Assembly: GCF_044383835.1 (NCBI RefSeq)
Contig: NZ_JBISEP010000042.1
Coordinates: forward strand, 1-14,099
Reading direction: 5' to 3'
Origin: Paraliobacillus sp044383835
GTDB lineage: Bacteria > Bacillota > Bacilli > Bacillales > Amphibacillaceae
DNA: 14,099 nucleotides
In this document: positions 13,671 to 14,099 of the stretch, piece by piece
Numbering within the stretch: the stretch's first letter is position 1
Layout of the letters: every line of letters begins with the position of its first letter
The notes under the pieces: model-generated
What the model saw: only the letters and a program-made list of their open reading frames with translations
Database searches by the model: none
What the model was told of the DNA's origin: nothing
Made by a program: the position numbers and the translations under genes

Positions 13671-14099
13671 ATATCAAATCTTATCGTCTATTATGTGAAT
13701 TATAATAGAAAATCTATAATAGCATATGTAAAAATAAATTTAACAAGGTAACATCTCAAGTTATAGATTCCCTACTGTGTTTGTTTTGATTAGACAAAAG
13801 GCTGGGACATAATTAAAAGGTGACTATCAAAATACGAACCTTGATTTGAAGTACCCCCTAAACCACTTGACTGGAGGTAAGAAAGTTAGACACGGTTATT
13901 TCATCAGGAAACTCGAGTAAAATGGGCTCGGTATTGCAGGTACTGCACCCCTAAACAATACTAATCTTAGTATGTTTAGGGGGCACCACCAAACGAGGGC
14001 TTTTTAAAAAATCTTTTCTATGTGAGTGAATTTCATAATTTATAACCCTTGTGCCCCAACAAGTTTGAGATACAAAAAAAGAAGTACCTCCCCAAATCT
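13671..14099. other. Gene-free stretch with insertion-sequence-like ends
   Basis: No coding frame could be supported. GGCTGGGACATAA at 13800-13812 recalls a motif common at transposon ends in Firmicutes. The core CCCCTAAAC recurs at 13851-13863 and 13945-13956, and inverted (GTTTAGGGG) at 13974-13986. TGCAGGTACTGCACCCCTAA resembles IS3-family terminal repeats. It is probably a graveyard of element ends; names cannot be given from sequence alone. Confidence 0.45.
13948..13982. repeat. Long hairpin, 16-bp stem with one bulge
   Basis: CCCCTAAAC (13948-13956), a bulged A, ATACTAA, a TC loop, TTAGTAT and GTTTAGGGG (13974-13982). It is the inward pair of the CCCCTAAAC motifs. A T-run starts only at about 14000, so a terminator role is doubtful. 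Confidence 0.7.

Overview
The window comes from a low-G+C, endospore-forming member of the Bacillaceae. The evidence is AT-rich sequence with AGGAGG-type ribosome binding sites, a spore germination lipoprotein (GerM), and the block ysmB-racE-gerM-rph-ysnA-ysnB in the order known from Bacillus subtilis. An Oceanobacillus/Virgibacillus-like genus would fit, but the sequence alone does not settle it.

The window has three parts. (1) Positions 1-6290 are accessory and decayed. The 3' end of an IS30-family element has cut off the start of an ABC-2 permease. An intact ABC ATPase and a 513-residue ABC permease follow in the same operon. Next is a dead IS3-family element whose right end abuts a 5'-truncated gene with a cysteine-rich C-terminus. 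On the minus strand there is a small YesK-like membrane protein, then a second, unrelated IS3 orfA remnant, then a structured dispersed repeat and about 390 bp of AT-rich sequence with no gene. (2) Positions 6298-11038 are conserved and intact: a MarR regulator (YsmB), glutamate racemase, GerM, RNase PH, the XTP/dITP pyrophosphatase YsnA and the phosphodiesterase YsnB. Clear terminators follow racE, gerM and ysnB. (3) From 11049 a perfect consensus sigma-A promoter drives a tRNA-Gly/tRNA-Arg unit that also contains an exact copy of the 5' half of the tRNA-Gly. A tyrosine recombinase follows the tRNA-Arg directly, as at the edge of an integrated element. Its cargo here is decayed: a frameshifted integrase, a short coding remnant, a 46-residue membrane protein on the minus strand, an unrecognised gene with two frameshifts, and repeats resembling insertion-sequence ends.

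The core genes act in separate housekeeping processes: D-glutamate supply for peptidoglycan, tRNA 3' maturation, nucleotide-pool cleaning and spore germination. The flanks look like two insertion zones, one between the usual gerE side and ysmB, the other at the tRNA locus. Gene breakage is confined to these flanks. Several lesions are single-base changes in or next to A-runs, so sequencing error should be excluded before they are called real decay.

I did not find a complete novel system. The best leads are the truncated cysteine-rich protein beside an ABC exporter, the tRNA half-gene in the tRNA operon leader, and the broken unknown gene at 13037-13670.
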